Shown: piece after piece, positions 47,128-56,527 of the stretch
Layout of the letters: every line of letters begins with the position of its first letter
Position numbering within the stretch: the stretch's first letter is position 1
DNA from: an uncultured Dehalococcoidia bacterium
GTDB taxonomy: Bacteria; Chloroflexota; Dehalococcoidia; Lucifugimonadales; JADFKI01
DNA: 64,000 nt
Reading direction: 5' to 3'
NCBI GenBank assembly: GCA_958295865.1
Contig: CATQHF010000001.1
Location: forward strand, 124,001-188,000
Program-made: the position numbers and the translations under genes
The notes under the pieces: model-generated
Told to the model about the DNA's origin: nothing
Seen by the model: the letters and a program-made list of their open reading frames with translations, nothing else
Database searches by the model: none

Positions 47128-47796
47128 TTGGCAAACCGAAAGCAGCTTTGGATTATGCTAGGCGCGGGCGCGGCGGCAATAGCGATTGCCGTCGCCGTCA
47201 TAGCCGTCTTCGCCCTGAACCTCACCGGCGGCGACTCAAGCACGAACGCCGCCATCGTCTCCGACGAACTCCCCCCCTACGCGCACATACTAGGCGACCC
47301 CAACGCGCCCGTAACCGTCGTGGAGTTCTCCGACTTCATGTGAATACACTGCCGCAACTTCGCCCTCGTGACAGGGCGAGCGATAAAAGACGAATACGTC
47401 GATGTCGGCAAGGTGCGCTTCATATATCGCCACTTCGCGTTTATCAGCAGAGAATCCGTCTGGGCGGGCGAAGCCGTCGAATGCGCCGATGAGCAAGGCC
47501 GCTTCTGGGACTACCACGACACGCTATTCGAGAACTGGACAGGCAATGAGGGCGGCTACAGCTACGACAACCTGCTGAAATTCGCGGGCAATCTAGGGCT
47601 GGACTCAGGCCAGTTCGCCACATGCATGACAGAGCGCCGCTACCTCGACAGAGTGCGCGGCGACAGCGACTATGCGGAAAGCATCGGCGTCACCTCCACG
47701 CCAACCGTGTTCATCAACGGCGAGATAGTGCGCGGCGCAGACTACGCGATATTCAAAGAAGCCATCGACGCGGCGCTGGCGGCAGCCGGCCGCTGA
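47128..47796 (+). CDS. DsbA-like thiol oxidoreductase, candidate selenoprotein (UxxC)
   Basis: One continuous frame of 222 residues if the TGA at 47341-47343 is read through. Start TTG 47128 with AGGAG. Membrane anchor about 8-32, then thioredoxin-fold with VTVVEFSDFM-(TGA)-IHCRNFA: the TGA falls exactly where DsbA-like proteins have the first active-site Cys (residue 72), leaving U-I-H-C. Cis-Pro loop VTSTPTVFING and a second Cys pair (ECADEQGRFWDYHD, FATCM) are intact, and the frame after the TGA keeps full coding character. A SECIS-like hairpin follows. A nonsense mutation is the alternative, but then the VKOR partner and the clean downstream frame would be unexpected. Confidence 0.75.
47360..47379 (+). 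promoter_or_regulatory. SECIS-like hairpin
   Basis: TCGCCCT (47360-47366), loop CGTGAC (47367-47372), AGGGCGA (47373-47379): a perfect 7-bp stem whose loop starts 24 bases after the TGA and has G at its second position, matching the general bacterial SECIS layout (short-stem loop 16-37 bases after UGA, G among the first two loop bases). Confidence 0.55.
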
Positions 47797-47801
47797 CCCC
47801 C

Positions 47802-48230
47802 ATGCGAATCGTCTGCTGGTCGATTACGGCGGCGCTCAGCTTCGCCGGTCTGCTGCTGGCAACCTACCTCAGCGTCGCATACCTGAGCGGCGCGGGCGTC
47901 GCCTGCGGCGTCAGCGGCGGCTGCGGCGCAGTCACCGCCAGCGAATACGCCCGCTTTCTCGGCGTCCCCGTCGCCCTGCTTGGAGTCGGCGGCTACGCCA
48001 TACTCATGATGGGCAGCCTCGCCGCGCTCGGACTTGGACAGCCCCCCGCCGCGCTGCGCTGGACGCTCGCCGCCATCGCCGCCATCGGCTTCACCTTCTC
48101 CGCATACCTCACCGCAACCCAAGCGCTCATCATCGGCTCATACTGCGTCTATTGCCTCACATCCGCCGCGCTGATGACCGCAATAACCGCCCTAACCATA
48201 ACGGCAGCAGTACGAAAAAGCGGCGACTGA
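47802..48230 (+). CDS. Vitamin K epoxide reductase (VKOR) family protein
   Basis: 142 residues from ATG 47802, five bases after the DsbA-like stop. Four or five membrane helices; loop cysteines in ACGVSGGCGAV followed by SEYARFLGVPVALLGVGGY, and the active-site CVYC in IIGSYCVYCLTSA. VKOR re-oxidises a DsbA-like partner and passes electrons to quinone, replacing DsbB. Confidence 0.92.
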   Translation: MRIVCWSITAALSFAGLLLATYLSVAYLSGAGVACGVSGGCGAVTASEYARFLGVPVALLGVGGYAILMMGSLAALGLGQPPAALRWTLAAIAAIGFTFSAYLTATQALIIGSYCVYCLTSAALMTAITALTITAAVRKSGD

Positions 48231-48403
48231 CACAGCGAACCCCGATTGACTTTTCAGCTCGTCATTCCTGCCCACTCACCCGTCATTCCTGCGAAAGCAG
48301 GAATCCAGCGAGGCACAGCGACAAAACCACTCAAAAAGATAGCCCACAGGCTAACCAACGGCAGCCTATGGGCATGTTATCCGGGTCTGATTTTCGCGCC
48401 CCT
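48231..48403. repeat. Spacer with palindrome ATTCCTGCGAAAGCAGGAAT
   Basis: The palindrome lies near 48285-48304. No gene seen. Confidence 0.6.
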
Positions 48404-48628
48404 CTAAACCACCGCTCGAATGAGCGCCAGCATCTGAACGGCATGCATGGCTGCGGATACGGGATGCTCACGACAAACCGCAATGAGAACGCGCCTAGCG
48501 CCGATACCCGCCCGACCCTGACGATAGCGTAAGAGCCGCCGCCGCCCGCCCCGCATTCTCCAGCCGTCCGACAACACCAGAGCGATTAGCGCAGCGGCAC
48601 AGCCCAGCACAAGCGCAGTCATCAGCAT
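48404..48628 (-). CDS. Possible small membrane protein
   Basis: 74 residues, hydrophobic start MLMTALVLGCAAALIALVLS then an Arg-rich part. It begins 21 bases after the XRE-regulator stop on the same strand. Family unknown and coding status uncertain. Confidence 0.35.
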   Translation of the reverse strand: MLMTALVLGCAAALIALVLSDGWRMRGGRRRLLRYRQGRAGIGARRVLIAVCREHPVSAAMHAVQMLALIRAVV

Positions 48629-48649
48629 CGAGACACCGCCCGCGCCCGG

Positions 48650-49015
48650 CTACTGCCCGCGCTTGCTGCGAACATAGCGCGCATAGTCGCGCACCGACTC
48701 CCACTCTTCATCAGTCAGGTCGCTGACCTCATTCAGGCGCGCGAGCTGCGAAGGCTCGATAGGACTGTCGAACTCCGCCTCCGTGATATAGCCGGACAGC
48801 AGCGCGAGCTGCCCATACAGCAGCCCAAGATTCTCGGACAGCGCCTTGAGCGCGCGCACGCTTGGGCGAAACTGCCCGCGCTCCAAATGCCCAATATAGC
48901 CCTCGCTCATGCCCGTCGCCGCCGAAAGCTGGCGCTGCGACATACCCTTGCTCTCACGAGCGCTCCGCACCTTATCCGCAATCGCCCCGTATGGCCGCCC
49001 GTCCTCTGGGTTCAT
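48650..49015 (-). CDS. XRE-family helix-turn-helix regulator
   Basis: 121 residues. HTH in VRSARESKGMSQRQLSAATG / MSEGYIGHLERGQFRPSVRAL (residues about 16-55), then an acidic helical tail. GTGAGGGA ribosome site and a TATAAT on the minus strand at 49050-49045 precede it. Target unknown; likely autoregulatory. Confidence 0.85.
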   Translation of the reverse strand: MNPEDGRPYGAIADKVRSARESKGMSQRQLSAATGMSEGYIGHLERGQFRPSVRALKALSENLGLLYGQLALLSGYITEAEFDSPIEPSQLARLNEVSDLTDEEWESVRDYARYVRSKRGQ

Positions 49016-49160
49016 GAAAAATCCCTCACCGCAGAATATACAGGATTATAGAGCCACGCCCAAATATCTGCCACCTGTGCATCCGTTCCGATAACCCTTC
49101 CATTCCGTCGGCAAACCCTTCCGCCATCCCCGCGACGGCGCAGACGCGAACTCACAGCCT

Positions 49161-49346
49161 CTAAGGCCTCCTCCACCAAGGCGACGACAACTCATCCCAC
49201 CGCCTTTCCCGCGCCTTCAAGAGCTTTGCCCTTTCGCTCGGAGACATCTCCCGTCGCTTCTCCGATTGTTCCCGTCCCCGGCGGATACCGCCCATACCGC
49301 GCCACATCCTCCGAACCGCGCGAAGCGGAGCTGACAGCATGCTCAT
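49161..49346 (-). CDS. Possible small basic protein
   Basis: 61 residues from ATG 49346 with AGAGG before it; very Arg-rich with SPSERAKLLKARERRWDELS. Family unknown; could be spurious. Confidence 0.3.
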   Translation of the reverse strand: MSMLSAPLRAVRRMWRGMGGIRRGREQSEKRREMSPSERAKLLKARERRWDELSSPWWRRP

Positions 49347-49621
49347 CGTCCAACCTCTTATCCCTTTTCGAGTTCTATCCGGCAAAGCGCCCATCAAGCG
49401 CCAACACCACCGGCTCATCTGCCTTACGGCAAGCTCGACGGCCCCCTATATGTCCACTCCGACGGCAACCGTGTATCGGTTATTAGAAGAAACCCTACCA
49501 ATAACAGAAACAGGATTACCCAGACGAACCACGGTATATGTTTGTCGTCCAATTGTCTTCTCCCCAATCGAATACTGCATTCCCCCCTACACTAGCACAT
49601 TCACATTTGCCGCACAATTTC

Positions 49622-49650
49622 TTGACACGAATGTTCGCAACAGGTAAAAT
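49622..49650 (+). promoter_or_regulatory. Strong sigma-70-like promoter
   Basis: TTGACA at 49622-49627, 17 bases, TAAAAT at 49645-49650. Two MITE copies lie between it and the zinc-ribbon gene at 49988, so the transcript would carry them in its leader. Confidence 0.55.
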
Positions 49651-49678
49651 CGCATCCGTCAAGACTATTCAAGACCGA

Positions 49679-49840
49679 CGAGAAAATTGCATTAGCCCCT
49701 TCCCCTTTGATGGGGGAAGGTTAGGATGGGGGGCGTCTTCCAGCACGCGCTAAAGTCCCTTCCCCCTTTGGGGGAAGGTTAGGATGGGGGCGAAAACGTT
49801 TGCCCATCGACGGCTAAACTGTACTAATGCAATTTTCTCA
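49679..49840. mobile_element. MITE family A, enlarged copy
   Basis: Left terminal repeat GAGAAAATTGCATTAG and right ACTAATGCAATTTTCTCA, but the CCTTCCCC..GGGGAAGG core is present twice (near 49698 and 49757). Confidence 0.75.
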
Positions 49841-49862
49841 AACCGACAACGACAAGCACGAT

Positions 49863-49954
49863 TGCATTAGTCCCTTCCCCCTTTGGGGGAAGGTTAGGAT
49901 GGGGGCGAAAACGCCCGCCCATCGACGGCTAAACCGTACTAATGCAATTTTCTC
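49863..49954. mobile_element. MITE family A, left end shortened
   Basis: Begins ATTGCATTAGTCCC and ends with the complete right repeat ACTAATGCAATTTTCTCA. 22 bases after the previous copy. Confidence 0.75.
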
Positions 49955-49987
49955 AGACCAACAACGACAAGCACGAAGGGAGCCGCT

Positions 49988-50371
49988 GTGATAATACTAA
50001 GAGGATGCGCGCGCTGCGGCGGGGATATTCTGACGAGGGACGCAAAGAATATCCGCTGCCTCCAGTGCCAGTACAGGCCCGGACTGCCAATCGAGGAGCT
50101 GAGACGGCAGAGCAGCCGGATGATGCGCGACAGGACTAGCGCGCCAAAAGCCGCCAATGCGGACGCGATCGCCGACGCCCAAATCGCGCCGCAGAACATT
50201 AAGAACGACAGCCCGGATACGACAGATGCGGACGCCGAAGATCGCTGCCCCCGCTGCCACGATACCGCGCTCATCGCGCTCGACAAACTGCGCCCGCACT
50301 TCAATACATGCTACCGATGCCAACTCTGCGGACACATCTTCAGCCCTGCCGCCTTCAAAGCGGCAAGTTAG
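49988..50371 (+). CDS. Double zinc-ribbon protein
   Basis: 127 residues from GTG 49988 with GGGAG upstream. N-terminal ribbon CARCGGD...CLQCQY, a polar Ala/Asp linker, C-terminal ribbon CPRCHD...CYRCQLCGHIF. Probable nucleic-acid or protein-binding role; no specific family assigned. Confidence 0.65.
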   Translation: MIILRGCARCGGDILTRDAKNIRCLQCQYRPGLPIEELRRQSSRMMRDRTSAPKAANADAIADAQIAPQNIKNDSPDTTDADAEDRCPRCHDTALIALDKLRPHFNTCYRCQLCGHIFSPAAFKAAS

Positions 50372-50420
50372 CGGGCATAGCGATGAAGCGAACAGGTCAG
50401 ACCACAAGCCGCCGCCTCTT

Positions 50421-50567
50421 TCAGCGAAGCCGACGCCGCCGACGCCCGGGCCACTCCCGTTCCTCCTCTTCCGCCCGCCTCCGTTGCACCGTCTGATGCG
50501 TGCGATACGCGGCAAACACCGCATAAGCCACAAATGCCACGATAAGCAGTACCCACAGCACACTCAT
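50421..50567 (-). CDS. Small single-pass membrane protein
   Basis: 48 residues: one N-terminal helix (SVLWVLLIVAFVAYAVFAAY) followed by an Arg/Glu-rich cytoplasmic tail ending RRRRRLR. AAAGGA ribosome site before ATG 50567. Function unknown. Confidence 0.5.
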   Translation of the reverse strand: MSVLWVLLIVAFVAYAVFAAYRTHQTVQRRRAEEEEREWPGRRRRRLR

Positions 50568-50604
50568 AGTCGTCATCCTTTAGCGCCAACCGCGCCCTTC
50601 CCGC

Positions 50605-50863
50605 CTACTCCCCCGTCAGATCTGCCAGCTGGGGCATGACCTCCGTCGCCATCAGACGCATCGCCTTCTCGTATGACTCGCGGTTTTCGGAATGGTCGAA
50701 AGTCAGCCACAGCAGCGTTCCAAAGCCGCCCACCATCTCATACACATCCCTGAGCTTTCTCGCCACCGTATCGGGCGAGCCGACAATCCACAGATTATCC
50801 ACTCTGCTTCCGGCTGCGATTATATCCCCTACAAGCCTCCCCTGTCCAAACGCCCCACCCCTG
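50605..50863 (-). pseudogene. 3' remnant of a luciferase-like (LLM) flavin oxidoreductase
   Basis: About 85 C-terminal residues: LWIVGSPDTVARKLRDVYEM, LLWLTFDHSENRESYEKAMR and MRLMATEVMPQLADL are typical of LLM-class monooxygenases. The 5' part is missing: MITE family A begins at 50864 and nothing of the gene continues beyond it. Confidence 0.75.
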
Positions 50864-51002
50864 TGAGAAAATTGCATTAGTCCCTTCCCCTTTGACGGGG
50901 GAAAGTTCGTCGGCAAGGCGAGGACGCCGCAGATGTGATTGTCCCTTCCCTCTTTGGGGGAAGGTTAGGATGGGGGCGAAAACGCCTGCCCACCGACCTC
51001 CC
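50864..51002. mobile_element. MITE family A, variant with right end lost
   Basis: Left repeat TGAGAAAATTGCATTAGT, then a 60-base insert with GTCGGCAAGGCGAGGACGCC, a second CCTTCCC..GGGGAAGG core, and no right terminal repeat. Confidence 0.7.
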
Positions 51003-51923
51003 CGTCATTCCGACCATCTTTCTCTGTCATTCCGAACGCAGTGAGGAATCAAAAATCCCAATCCACCGAACACCTAAACATCAGCAACCACCCTAGTGCT
51101 CCGTCCTGCCATCAGCCCGCCAAACATCCCACACCAACCCTAAACACAACCCAATTCTTAATTCCTAATTCTCAATTCTTAATTGGAGAAAGTCCCTTCC
51201 CCCTTGACGAGGGAAAGTTCGTCGGCAAGGCGAGGACGCCGCAGATGTGATTGTCCCTTCCCCCTTTGGGGAAGGTTAGGATGGGGGCGAAAATGCCCGC
51301 TCATCAACGGCTAAACTATACTAATGCAATTTTCTCATAAGCCTTCCCCACTCATCCGCCATCCCGAACGCCCCTCCCCTGTCATTCCGAACACAGTGAG
51401 GAATCAAAAATCCCCATCCACCACCAACCCCAATCCCCAGCGCAATCTCAAACGCCATCCCATCCACACCAGCCCCGTACTATGCCCGCAGTAAGCCTAC
51501 CCTTTCCCGCTCACTCCCACGTCATTCCTGCGAAAGCAGGAATCCAGAGCTTCCAATAATGTGCCATCCCAAACACACCGCAGCAGTTTCATCTGTCATT
51601 CCGAACGTCCCGCCCCTTGTCATTCCGAACGCAGTGAGGAATCAAAAATCCCAATCCACCAAACACCTAAACTTCAGCAACCACCCTTGCACTTTGACTT
51701 GCCATCAGGCTGCGAAACATCGCACACCACGCCCAAACACAACCCAATTCTTAATTCCTAATTTTTAATTTTTAATTGAAACCCCCCTTGACACCACACA
51801 AACCCTCACCTATACTATCCGCAAGAACACAAGTTGCATATCAAGCACGAACAAACTAACACCTAGTCCCTGACAACCCAAACCCCTGACCACCTGACAC
51901 CCTGAAAACCTTGGGAAAAACCA
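51003..51923. repeat. About 0.9 kb of repeats, no gene
   Basis: Composite ATTCCGAACGCAGTGAGGAA repeats near 51027, 51380 and 51618; a family A MITE with altered left end at 51184-51336; the palindrome ATTCCTGCGAAAGCAGGAAT at 51523; AT-rich AATTCTTAATT tails. A promoter lies at the right edge (next entry). Small frames here are artefacts. Confidence 0.75.
51788..51816 (+). promoter_or_regulatory. Near-consensus promoter before the 51924 gene
   Basis: TTGACA at 51788-51793, 17 bases, TATACT at 51811-51816. Predicted start near 51823, leaving a leader of about 100 bases. Confidence 0.65.
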
Positions 51924-52736
51924 ATGAACCAACCAACCCCCATAAACCCACACGCACAACAGGACAGCCAAGACGGTCATGACCAACATGACCACCTGGA
52001 CAACAGGCATTGCCAGAGCGCCGTCGAGCACCTCCAGCACCTAGTCCACCAAGAAACAGACAACGGCAGAACCATCATACGCAGCATCGTCTCCATCATG
52101 ACCGGCGACGACCTCGACTCCACGCCCCACCACAGACTCCAAGCCGCCCGCCTGCTGCTCAAACTAGGCTTCCAAGAAGCCGAAGCCCTCATCAACAGCC
52201 TCAGCTCCAAGATGGAACGGCAGGCAAAGAAAGAAGACACCCAGGGAGAGAACGGCCCCGCGCAAGCAGTCAGCCCCGAACACGAAAGGCTGAACAAAAA
52301 GCTCGTCGCTCGCATCCGCGTAGAGACCGGAGAAGGCGCGAGCATAGTCAGGATACTGAACGAAGTGCTGGAAGGGCGCGACCGAGACGCCAAGCCAAGG
52401 GACAGGATAGAAGCCGCCAAAGTCCTGCTCAGCTGGGGCTTCGGCAACCCCTCCACCCCCGACCCTGAGTTCATGTCCTACTACTCCCCCTGCCACCCCG
52501 ACTGCATCTGCGCCTGCCGAGACCTAGACGAAGACCACCCGGCCGTAGTCGAGAGCCACGCGCCTGTATCCGAAGCGCACATGAAAGAAGTAGCCGAAGC
52601 AGAGCGCATAGAAGAGAAAGCAGCCGAAAGCGCAAGACAAATCTCCCAAGGACACACCGACTACCTATCCGAAATAAGCCACCTGCCCGGCAACAAAAAG
52701 CCCCGCCGTCCCGAACGCCACCCACCCTTCCGCTGA
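51924..52736 (+). CDS. Protein with two related helical repeats, unknown function
   Basis: 270 residues. Two similar segments: GRTIIRSIVSIMTGDDLDST / HHRLQAARLLLKLGF (about 50-85) and GASIVRILNEVLEGRDRDAK / RDRIEAAKVLLSWGF (about 135-175). A Cys/His cluster YYSPCHPDCICACRD follows, then a Glu/Ala-rich helix. The repeat resembles the helical part of small terminase or HTH proteins only loosely. Strong promoter of its own. Confidence 0.6.
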   Translation: MNQPTPINPHAQQDSQDGHDQHDHLDNRHCQSAVEHLQHLVHQETDNGRTIIRSIVSIMTGDDLDSTPHHRLQAARLLLKLGFQEAEALINSLSSKMERQAKKEDTQGENGPAQAVSPEHERLNKKLVARIRVETGEGASIVRILNEVLEGRDRDAKPRDRIEAAKVLLSWGFGNPSTPDPEFMSYYSPCHPDCICACRDLDEDHPAVVESHAPVSEAHMKEVAEAERIEEKAAESARQISQGHTDYLSEISHLPGNKKPRRPERHPPFR

Positions 52737-53221
52737 CAAAGGCAGGGGTAGGTATTGGATGGCAGCGACATAAACACCCCGACCACTTCCCTTTTCGTTC
52801 GTGGTGAGCCTGTCGAACCACCCTCCGAACACTCCACCCCGTCATTCCTGCGAAAGCAGGAATCCAGTGCCTCCAATAATGCGCCATCCCAAACACACCG
52901 CAGCAATTCCCTCTGTCATTCCGAACGCCTCCCCCTGTCATTCCGAACGCAGTGAGGAATCAAAAACCCCAATCCACCAAACACACAAACCTCAGCAACC
53001 GCACTCAAACATCGGTATCGGCTGCCATCGCCCCACGCCCGCCCTAACCACACGCCCGCTCGCCATCACCCAATTCTTATTGCCATCAGCCCACGAAAAA
53101 TCACACACCAACCCCAAACACAACCCAATTCTTAATTCTTAATTTCTAATTCTTAATTCCCCCCTCCTTCCTTTTCATTGTGCGAATACAGCGCGGGGGC
53201 GTACAATTGCCTCTGCGCCTT
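52737..53221. repeat. Repeat-rich spacer
   Basis: A TTCGTGGTGAGCCTGTCGAA element near 52797 (related copy near 61986), palindrome ATTCCTGCGAAAGCAGGAAT near 52841, composite repeat from 52915 to about 53160 with AATTCTTAATT tail. No gene seen. Confidence 0.7.
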
Positions 53222-54682
53222 ATGACTTTACTCATACTAGACACCCGTAGCCGACAATACAAATGGTGGGTATTCCTCGCGCTCGCCATCGGCACATTCA
53301 CCTCCGTCGCCGACTTCGGCAGCCTGAATGTAACGATGCCCACCATCGCCGACCACTTCGGCACCGACCTGCCCACCGCGCAGTGGGTGCTGATAGGCTA
53401 CGCGCTCGCCATCAGCGCATTGCTGCTGCCCATGGGCAGGCTGTCCGACATCGTCGGGCGCAAGCGCGTCTATATCATCGGCTTCGTCATCTTCATCGCC
53501 GGCGGCTTATTCGCCGGCACATCCGACAGCATCCTAACCCTAATCATGTTCAAGGTCTTGCAGGGCGTAGGCGCGAGCATGACGCAAGGCACGGGCATGG
53601 CGATGGTGCTGTCATCCTTCCCCGACAAAGAGCGCGGCAAGGCGATAGGCTCATTCATAACCGTAGTCGGCTCCGGCAATGTCGCCGGCCCCGCGCTCGG
53701 CGGCTTCATCGCCGGCTCCCTAGGCTGGCAGTGGGTATTCTACTTCGGCGTCATACTCGGGCTGCTCGCAATCGCCGCGGTATCGCTAGTCTTGGACGGC
53801 GCGAAATACTCGCGGCGCGGTGGCGGCGGCGCATCCTTCGACTGGCTCGGCGCGGCGCTCTCCACATCCGCGCTCATAACCTTCCTGCTCGTGATGACCT
53901 CCGCGCCCCGGCTCGGCTGGCTCTACCCGCCCGTGCTTGGCGGCATCGCCGCGCTCGTCGCGCTCGTCGCAGCCTTCATCAAGTGGGAGCTGCGCGCCCG
54001 CACCCCGATGATAGATGTGCGCCTGTTCAAGACGCGCATCGTGTCGCTAGGCGTGGCGGCGCAATTCATATCGTTCATCGGCAACTCCTCCGTGCGCTTC
54101 CTGCTGCCCTTCTACATGCAGGCCGCGCTCGGCTACTCCCCGCAGCAAATCGGGCTTATCTTCATCCCAAGCTCCATTGCCATGATAGTAACCGGCCCCA
54201 TCAGCGGGCGGCTCTCCGACCGCTTCGGCTATCGCTGGTTCACCGTCGGCGGAATGTCGCTCTCCGTATGCGGGCTGCTGCTGCTATCCACCCTGACCAC
54301 CCAATCATCGGTCTGGATCGTCGCAGTCGGCATGCTCTTGCAGACGAGCGGCACAGGCACATTCTACCCGCCCAACAACTCGTCCATAATGCAGCAAGTC
54401 CCCGAAAGTCGCTACGGCGTGATGTCCGGCTTCATCAACCTAGTGCGGAACTCGGCGAACATCACCGGCACGGCGGTCGCCACCGCAATCGTCGCCGCGA
54501 TAATGGTGTCCATGGGCTACCTGCCCAACCTGTCCGCCATCGCGCAGACGGGCGACGACGGGCTGCTGACCGCATTCGTATCCGGCTTGCGCCTCGCCTA
54601 CATCAGCATCGCCGGGCTAGTCTTCATCGGCGTCATCTTCTCATTCATCCGTCCAAACGAACCCCGCGCCGACACCGACTAA
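53222..54682 (+). CDS. MFS drug transporter, DHA2 (14-helix) type
   Basis: 486 residues from ATG 53222 (frame open from GTG 53180). Motif A GRLSDIVGRKRVYIIGF, motif C-like GSGNVAGPALGGFIAGSLGW, and enough hydrophobic segments for 14 helices (EmrB/QacA-like). Proton-driven export of drugs or metabolites is inferred. Converges on the next MFS gene with a 4-base overlap. Confidence 0.88.
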   Translation: MTLLILDTRSRQYKWWVFLALAIGTFTSVADFGSLNVTMPTIADHFGTDLPTAQWVLIGYALAISALLLPMGRLSDIVGRKRVYIIGFVIFIAGGLFAGTSDSILTLIMFKVLQGVGASMTQGTGMAMVLSSFPDKERGKAIGSFITVVGSGNVAGPALGGFIAGSLGWQWVFYFGVILGLLAIAAVSLVLDGAKYSRRGGGGASFDWLGAALSTSALITFLLVMTSAPRLGWLYPPVLGGIAALVALVAAFIKWELRARTPMIDVRLFKTRIVSLGVAAQFISFIGNSSVRFLLPFYMQAALGYSPQQIGLIFIPSSIAMIVTGPISGRLSDRFGYRWFTVGGMSLSVCGLLLLSTLTTQSSVWIVAVGMLLQTSGTGTFYPPNNSSIMQQVPESRYGVMSGFINLVRNSANITGTAVATAIVAAIMVSMGYLPNLSAIAQTGDDGLLTAFVSGLRLAYISIAGLVFIGVIFSFIRPNEPRADTD

Positions 54683-55970
54683 AGCCGCCGCATCCTGCCG
54701 TAGAACACGAAGACGGCAACCGCTATGATACCTAGCGCAATCCCGTTCGCGCTCAGCGCCACGCCCACGCCAATCGCCGTAGCGAGCGCGCCGACCTGCA
54801 AGTTGCCAATCGGCGCGGTGCCGATGCCCACCACCCACGCGCCCATCGCCCGACCGCGCTGCTCATTAGGCACGATGTTCTGCATCATGCTCTGCGAAAA
54901 GACATCCGACAACGCCATCGCGCCGCCCACGATAGTCGTCGCCGCGAGCGCTATCACGAACGCGGGCGACTGCCCCAGTATCAGGCGGACAGGCTCGGCA
55001 GCATCGCTTCCCCCCATGAAGAAGGCGGCGACCGCCGACGACTGCCCCAGCAGCAGCAGCGCAGCGCCAAACATCACCAGATTGAGCAGCAGCAGCGCGC
55101 CCTTGCGCCCCACCTCGCCAAAGAACGAGAGCAGCAGGATGGCGGCAACCGCGCCGCCGCTGCGGAACGCGCTCAGCCAGCCCAGCCCTTCCGCGCCCAC
55201 ATTCAGCACATCACGCGAAAGACTTGGAAACGCCGCCCCGCTCGAAAAGCCCAGCGTCTCCGCCGCGGCGACGATGAGCATGAGCGTAAGCAGCGGATTG
55301 TTGCGCCGCAGCTCGCTGCCGAATTCGCGCAGATTCTGCATTATGGGCTGCCGCGAGCGAGACGCCGCCTGCCCGGGCGAGCGTATGAAACTCAGCAGCA
55401 GCGTGGACACGATATAGCCGCTTGCGAGCATCCAGTAAGCCATGTGCGCGCCCGGCCCGTCTATCAGATAGCCCGCCGCCAGCGAGCCGGCAAGCCCCCC
55501 AAGACGCATGCCCAGCCCGACATAAGCAAGACCGCTCACCAGATTCTCGCGCCCCACGACATCGAAGGCGAAGCTCTGCCGCGCCGCCTGATGCATCGCG
55601 CTGACGCAGCCGCCGGCAACCGCGAACGCCAGCAGATGCCAGACTTGCAGCATACCGGAGTAAATCAGCGCGCCAATGCCCACCATCAGCGCCGCCATCC
55701 CCACATTCAGCAGGCGTATCAGCGTGCGGCGATCAACCATGTCCGCGATAGTGCCCGCGAGGATGCCAAGAAAGAACAGCGGAGCCATACGCAGCCCAAG
55801 CGCCACGCCCACCATGAACGGGTTATCCGTCAGCTCCAGCACAAGCCAGCCGATAGCCACCTGCTCGCCCATAAAGCCAATAGCATCGAAGAACGACGCG
55901 GACATCAGCACGCGCAAATCTCGATAGCGCAGAGCGGGCGCGCGCAGCGTGTTCCTCAGAAAGCCCATAG
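54679..55970 (-). CDS. MFS transporter, MFS_3/EntS-like
   Basis: About 430 residues from ATG 55970 (open to 56061). SFFDAIGFMGEQVAIGWLVL and ELTDNPFMVGVALGLRMAPL, then GTIADMVDRRTLIRLLN, are typical of the enterobactin-exporter-like MFS group with 12 helices. Start uncertain: no good ribosome site at either candidate. Substrate unknown. Confidence 0.82.
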
Positions 55971-56119
55971 AGTTAGAGCGAATGCGGGGGCGCTTCGGTA
56001 TATGCACAGTGGCGCTATTATGCACCCAAACCCCACGATGCACAATGCGGATGCAACTCAAAACTAAACATGTCTGATATGCTTGGCAGAGAAATCATCG
56101 TCCCAGGAAGCGAGTTTTC

Positions 56120-56527
56120 ATGGAAAGGAACGAAACGGATCATCGGAGCGCGGTACAAGAAGCCGTCGCGCTCTTTCCCGAAGGATGGCGAACGGTCTAT
56201 CTCATCATGCTTGGGCTGCTTTTGGGCATGGGGCTTGGTCTGGCGGTGTTGGAGGAGTTTTTCTGGCATGGTAGAATAGAGTTTGCAGTGAAGATTCTGG
56301 CGGTTTCAAGGCATGGCGGAGGCATTGCGCCCGTATCGGCTCTGCTGGCGGTCTTTTTCACGGAGGTATGGAGAACTATGGCGCTCTTATCAGAAAAGTT
56401 GAGAGACAGGATTAGAAACCAGGGGCGCGCCCAAGAATCTTCCAAGTGGAGAGAGTGGCTCGACCGCTACGAAGACGCGCGGAAGAAGGGCAAGCCTTTC
56501 GACGAACCACCGCCCGACAGGCGATAA
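56120..56527 (+). CDS. Membrane protein of unknown function
   Basis: 135 residues with a hydrophobic helix (VYLIMLGLLLGMGLGLAVLE) and a second weaker one, then a charged tail (WREWLDRYEDARKKGKPFDE). GGAAGCG lies before ATG 56120. No family recognised. Confidence 0.55.
   Translation: MERNETDHRSAVQEAVALFPEGWRTVYLIMLGLLLGMGLGLAVLEEFFWHGRIEFAVKILAVSRHGGGIAPVSALLAVFFTEVWRTMALLSEKLRDRIRNQGRAQESSKWREWLDRYEDARKKGKPFDEPPPDRR

Noticed and set aside
47128..47343. Two separate genes or a plain pseudogene at the DsbA-like locus
   Set aside because: Both halves are in one frame with no shift, the TGA sits precisely at the first active-site Cys, the rest is intact and a SECIS-like hairpin follows; selenocysteine read-through is the better explanation, though not proven.
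51559..51768. Small frames with HSERSEESK- or HSCESRNP-like translations (also at 39027, 41041, 52801 and elsewhere)
   Set aside because: They are translations of the dispersed repeats and palindromes, not proteins.
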